Notes under the pieces: model-generated
Seen by the model: only the letters and a program-made list of their open reading frames with translations
Told to the model about the DNA's origin: nothing
Database searches by the model: none
In this document: piece by piece, positions 61,838 through 64,000 of the stretch
Layout: every line of letters starts with the position of its first letter
Position numbering within the stretch: the first letter of the stretch is position 1
Origin: Larsenimonas salina
GTDB taxonomy: Bacteria > Pseudomonadota > Gammaproteobacteria > Pseudomonadales > Halomonadaceae
NCBI RefSeq assembly: GCF_023736155.1
Contig: NZ_JAMLJJ010000003.1
Location: 340,084-404,083 of the forward strand
Direction of reading: 5' to 3'
Length of the DNA stretch: 64,000 bases
Made by a program: the position numbers and the translations under genes

Positions 61838-63538
61838 ATGGGGAGCATGTGGATTCAGGCGGTAGCCTTTACTCCGCTGGTATTGGCGGGGATCTTGCTA
61901 TTGGGATTGAACTGGCCTGCCAAACGCGCCATGCCGTTGGTGCTGGCCGTGACCGTGGCCCTTGCCCTAATCGTCTGGCAGATGAGCGCGATTCGAGTAG
62001 GTGCCTCCATTATTCAGGGGCTTTTACTGACCCTGTCGATCCTCTGGATCATCTTCGGCGCCATTTTATTGTTGAATACGCTCAAACACTCAGGCGCGAT
62101 CGCGGCGATCCGCGGCGGCTTTTCAACCATCTCACCGGACCCACGCATTCAAGCCATCATCGTTGCCTGGCTGTTTGGCTGCTTCATTGAAGGTGCTTCG
62201 GGCTTTGGCACTACGGCGGCAGTGGCCGCGCCGTTATTGGTCGCGCTCGGCTTTCCCGGTATGGCGGCAGTCGTCATGGGCATGATGATCCAATCCACGC
62301 CGGTATCGTTCGGTGCGGTAGGCACTCCGATCGTGGTTGGAGTGACCGGAGGCCTCGATAAGGCGGCGGTCACCGAGCAGTTGATTGCGCAAGGCTCGAG
62401 CTGGGAGCAGTTCTATCATCTGATTACCTCGGGCGTAGCGCTGACACATGCGGTGGTCGGTCTTTTCATGCCGCTGCTCATGAGCATGATGCTGACCCGC
62501 TTCTTCGGCGAAAACAAACGCTGGCGTGAAGGGCTTGAAGTGGCGCCCTTTGCACTGTTTGCCGGGGCAAGCTTCGTTATTCCCTATGCCCTGGCCGGTA
62601 TATTCCTGGGGCCTGAGTTCCCGTCCCTGATCGGCTCACTGGTCGGGCTTGCGGTCACCGTGCTGGCGGCACGAAAGGGCCTTTTTCTTCCCAAGCGCCA
62701 GTGGCGGTTTCCCCCGCTATCCCAGTGGCCTGAGGTCTGGAAGGGCAACATCGAGATTCGCTACGACGATGTGGCGGATAAGGCCCCGATGAAACTGTGG
62801 CTTGCCTGGCTGCCTTATCTGGTACTCGCCGTGCTATTGGTGGTTACGCGTGTCTTTCCCGAGGTTAAGGCGTGGTTCGTGGCAACGCTCTCCTTTGGGT
62901 GGAATGGGATTCTCGGGGAGGAGGATGTCTCGAGTGCGATTTCGCCGCTGTACTTGCCCGGCGGGGTCATGCTGATCGTGGTCGCCATTACCTTCTTTCT
63001 ACACCGCATGACGGCGACTCAAATGAAAGACGCGGTCACGGAGTCGTCGAAAACCCTGTTGGGCGCGGGATTCGTATTGGTGTTTACCGTGCCGATGGTG
63101 CGCATCTTGATCAATTCAGGCGTCAACGCAGCGGAGCTTACCTCCATGCCGGTGGCCATGGCCGATCTGGTGACTTCAACCGTTGGTAGTGTCTATCCGT
63201 TCTTTGCCTCGAGCGTAGGGGCGTTGGGTGCCTTCATTGCAGGTTCCAACACCATCTCGAATCTGATGTTGTCGCAGTTCCAGTTCAGTGTGGGTCAATT
63301 GCTTGGGTCATCCAGTGTATTGATCGTGGTCATGCAGGCGGTCGGCGCCGCTGCGGGCAACATGATCGCTATCCATAACGTGGTGGCCGCGTCGGCAACG
63401 GTTGGGCTTCTGGATCGTGAAGGGCAGGTACTTAGAAAGACGATACTGCCCACACTCTATTACCTGGTTGCCTCTGGCCTTATCGCGATTCTCTTTTTGG
63501 GGGTCGCGGAAGCGTTTGATCCCTTGGTCGGCCACTAA
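61838..63538 (+). CDS. lldP: L-lactate permease
   Basis: 566 residues with about 14 membrane helices; [20 protein letters not shown] and [15 protein letters not shown] are family landmarks of LctP/LldP. It imports L-lactate (and D-lactate, glycolate) with H+. AGGAAG lies ahead of the ATG. It is the last gene of lutABC-lldP, 112 bases after lutC. Confidence 0.95.
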   Translation: MGSMWIQAVAFTPLVLAGILLLGLNWPAKRAMPLVLAVTVALALIVWQMSAIRVGASIIQGLLLTLSILWIIFGAILLLNTLKHSGAIAAIRGGFSTISPDPRIQAIIVAWLFGCFIEGASGFGTTAAVAAPLLVALGFPGMAAVVMGMMIQSTPVSFGAVGTPIVVGVTGGLDKAAVTEQLIAQGSSWEQFYHLITSGVALTHAVVGLFMPLLMSMMLTRFFGENKRWREGLEVAPFALFAGASFVIPYALAGIFLGPEFPSLIGSLVGLAVTVLAARKGLFLPKRQWRFPPLSQWPEVWKGNIEIRYDDVADKAPMKLWLAWLPYLVLAVLLVVTRVFPEVKAWFVATLSFGWNGILGEEDVSSAISPLYLPGGVMLIVVAITFFLHRMTATQMKDAVTESSKTLLGAGFVLVFTVPMVRILINSGVNAAELTSMPVAMADLVTSTVGSVYPFFASSVGALGAFIAGSNTISNLMLSQFQFSVGQLLGSSSVLIVVMQAVGAAAGNMIAIHNVVAASATVGLLDREGQVLRKTILPTLYYLVASGLIAILFLGVAEAFDPLVGH

Positions 63539-63593
63539 CGATTGGCAAGGCATTCTTCCTATCTATAAAGGCGCACCGCGTATCGCCCTTCAG

Positions 63594-63616
63594 GCCCCGG
63601 TCTGCGGGGCGCTTTT
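63594..63616 (+). terminator. lldP terminator
   Basis: GCCCCG (63594-63599) pairs with CGGGGC (63605-63610) around GTCTG, then GCTTTT. Confidence 0.7.
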
Positions 63617-63788
63617 GCATTGGTGTCATCCGGATGTCATCTTTTTTCGACAAAGGGGTTGCGCTCGAGTCGGTGCGTGGGTAAAGTACGCATCCGCTGT
63701 CGGGGACGTCGCAAACGGCCAGGCAGTATGAAGTGCGCAAGGCGCTGATTTGGTTTGGTTTTTCTAGGCTTTTTTGAAAAATCGAACG

Positions 63789-63816
63789 TTGACATTTCAG
63801 CCCGGTTCGGTAGAAT
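63789..63816 (+). promoter_or_regulatory. rRNA-operon promoter P1
   Basis: TTGACA (63789-63794), 16-base spacer, TAGAAT (63811-63816), then a GC-rich discriminator (GCGTCGC), typical of stringently controlled promoters. Confidence 0.85.
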
Positions 63817-63917
63817 GCGTCGCACTTCATCGGACGCAGCTTCGAGTGATTGAAGAGCGGTTTTCTTGCTCTTCAGATCGGAATTTGGTTTTCTGATCGG
63901 TCGCTCAAAATTGAAGC

Positions 63918-63945
63918 TTGACAGTCCGGCTCGGATGAGTAGAAT
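63918..63945 (+). promoter_or_regulatory. rRNA-operon promoter P2
   Basis: TTGACA (63918-63923), 16-base spacer, TAGAAT (63940-63945). It has the same hexamers and spacer length as P1, 129 bases downstream. Confidence 0.85.
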
Positions 63946-63984
63946 GCTCATCCACTCGCTACAGGGCACAGCCCACAGCGAGAC

Positions 63985-63996
63985 GCTCTTTAACAA
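63985..63996 (+). promoter_or_regulatory. boxA antitermination element of an rRNA operon leader
   Basis: GCTCTTTAACAA matches the rrn boxA bound by NusB/NusE. The 16S gene should begin beyond base 64000 on the plus strand. Confidence 0.85.
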
Positions 63997-64000
63997 GTCG

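Overview
The window looks like about 64 kb of chromosome from a gammaproteobacterium of the Halomonadaceae type (Halomonas, Chromohalobacter, Kushneria and relatives). The basis is gene content and order: rdgB-hemW, hemJ-thiD-thiE-hemL, mnmG-rsmG-parA-parB-atpIBEFHAGDC, epd-pgk, ahcY with an SAH riboswitch, metF, prlC beside a yheV-like gene, and lldR-lutABC-lldP. Protein-coding DNA is fairly GC-rich, with several AT-rich gaps. The genus is an inference; no rRNA gene lies inside the window.

Layout. 1-3.8 kb: an aromatic-catabolism remnant with the 3' part of galD (4-oxalomesaconate tautomerase), an extradiol dioxygenase broken by an in-frame TAG, and an exported tannase/feruloyl esterase. 4.0-7.6 kb: the pqiABC envelope lipid-transport operon. 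7.7-11.1 kb (minus strand): rlmJ, then rdgB-hemW-yiaD. 11.4-15.4 kb: two paralogous LuxR-type regulators carrying a VpsT-like W[M/L]SR c-di-GMP motif, flanking a SulP anion transporter and a 0.9-kb AT-rich gap. 15.4-22.0 kb (minus strand): a fused phosphotransferase/P-loop kinase, hemL, thiE, thiD, hemJ and a CLC transporter. 22.1-34.6 kb (plus strand): erpA, a gap rich in DnaA boxes that is a good oriC candidate, mnmG-rsmG, parA-parB and the complete F-type ATP synthase operon. 34.7-43.0 kb: a small acidic protein, ligB with an export signal, an unannotated 59-residue membrane protein gene, epd-pgk, a class I (archaeal-type) aldolase and transketolase. 43.4-52.6 kb: methyl-cycle genes metK, ahcY (SAH riboswitch) and metF, interleaved with a PTS IIC-like protein plus antiporter, gldA, a metallophosphatase and sodC. 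52.7-57.8 kb: yheV-like gene, prlC, an NSS transporter, a gamma-carbonic anhydrase and a ydjM-like gene with an SOS box. 57.8-63.5 kb: the lactate regulon lldR and lutABC-lldP with two palindromic operators. 63.5-64.0 kb: two tandem rRNA-type promoters and a boxA; an rRNA operon should begin just past the window edge.

Most of the window is conserved core genome. I found no phage, insertion sequence, CRISPR array or recognisable defence island. The parts most worth a second look are the twin c-di-GMP-type regulators around SulP, the SAH riboswitch with a duplicated core element, the candidate origin, the small-protein locus between ligB and pgk, the CLC protein with an altered selectivity motif, and the amber-interrupted dioxygenase.
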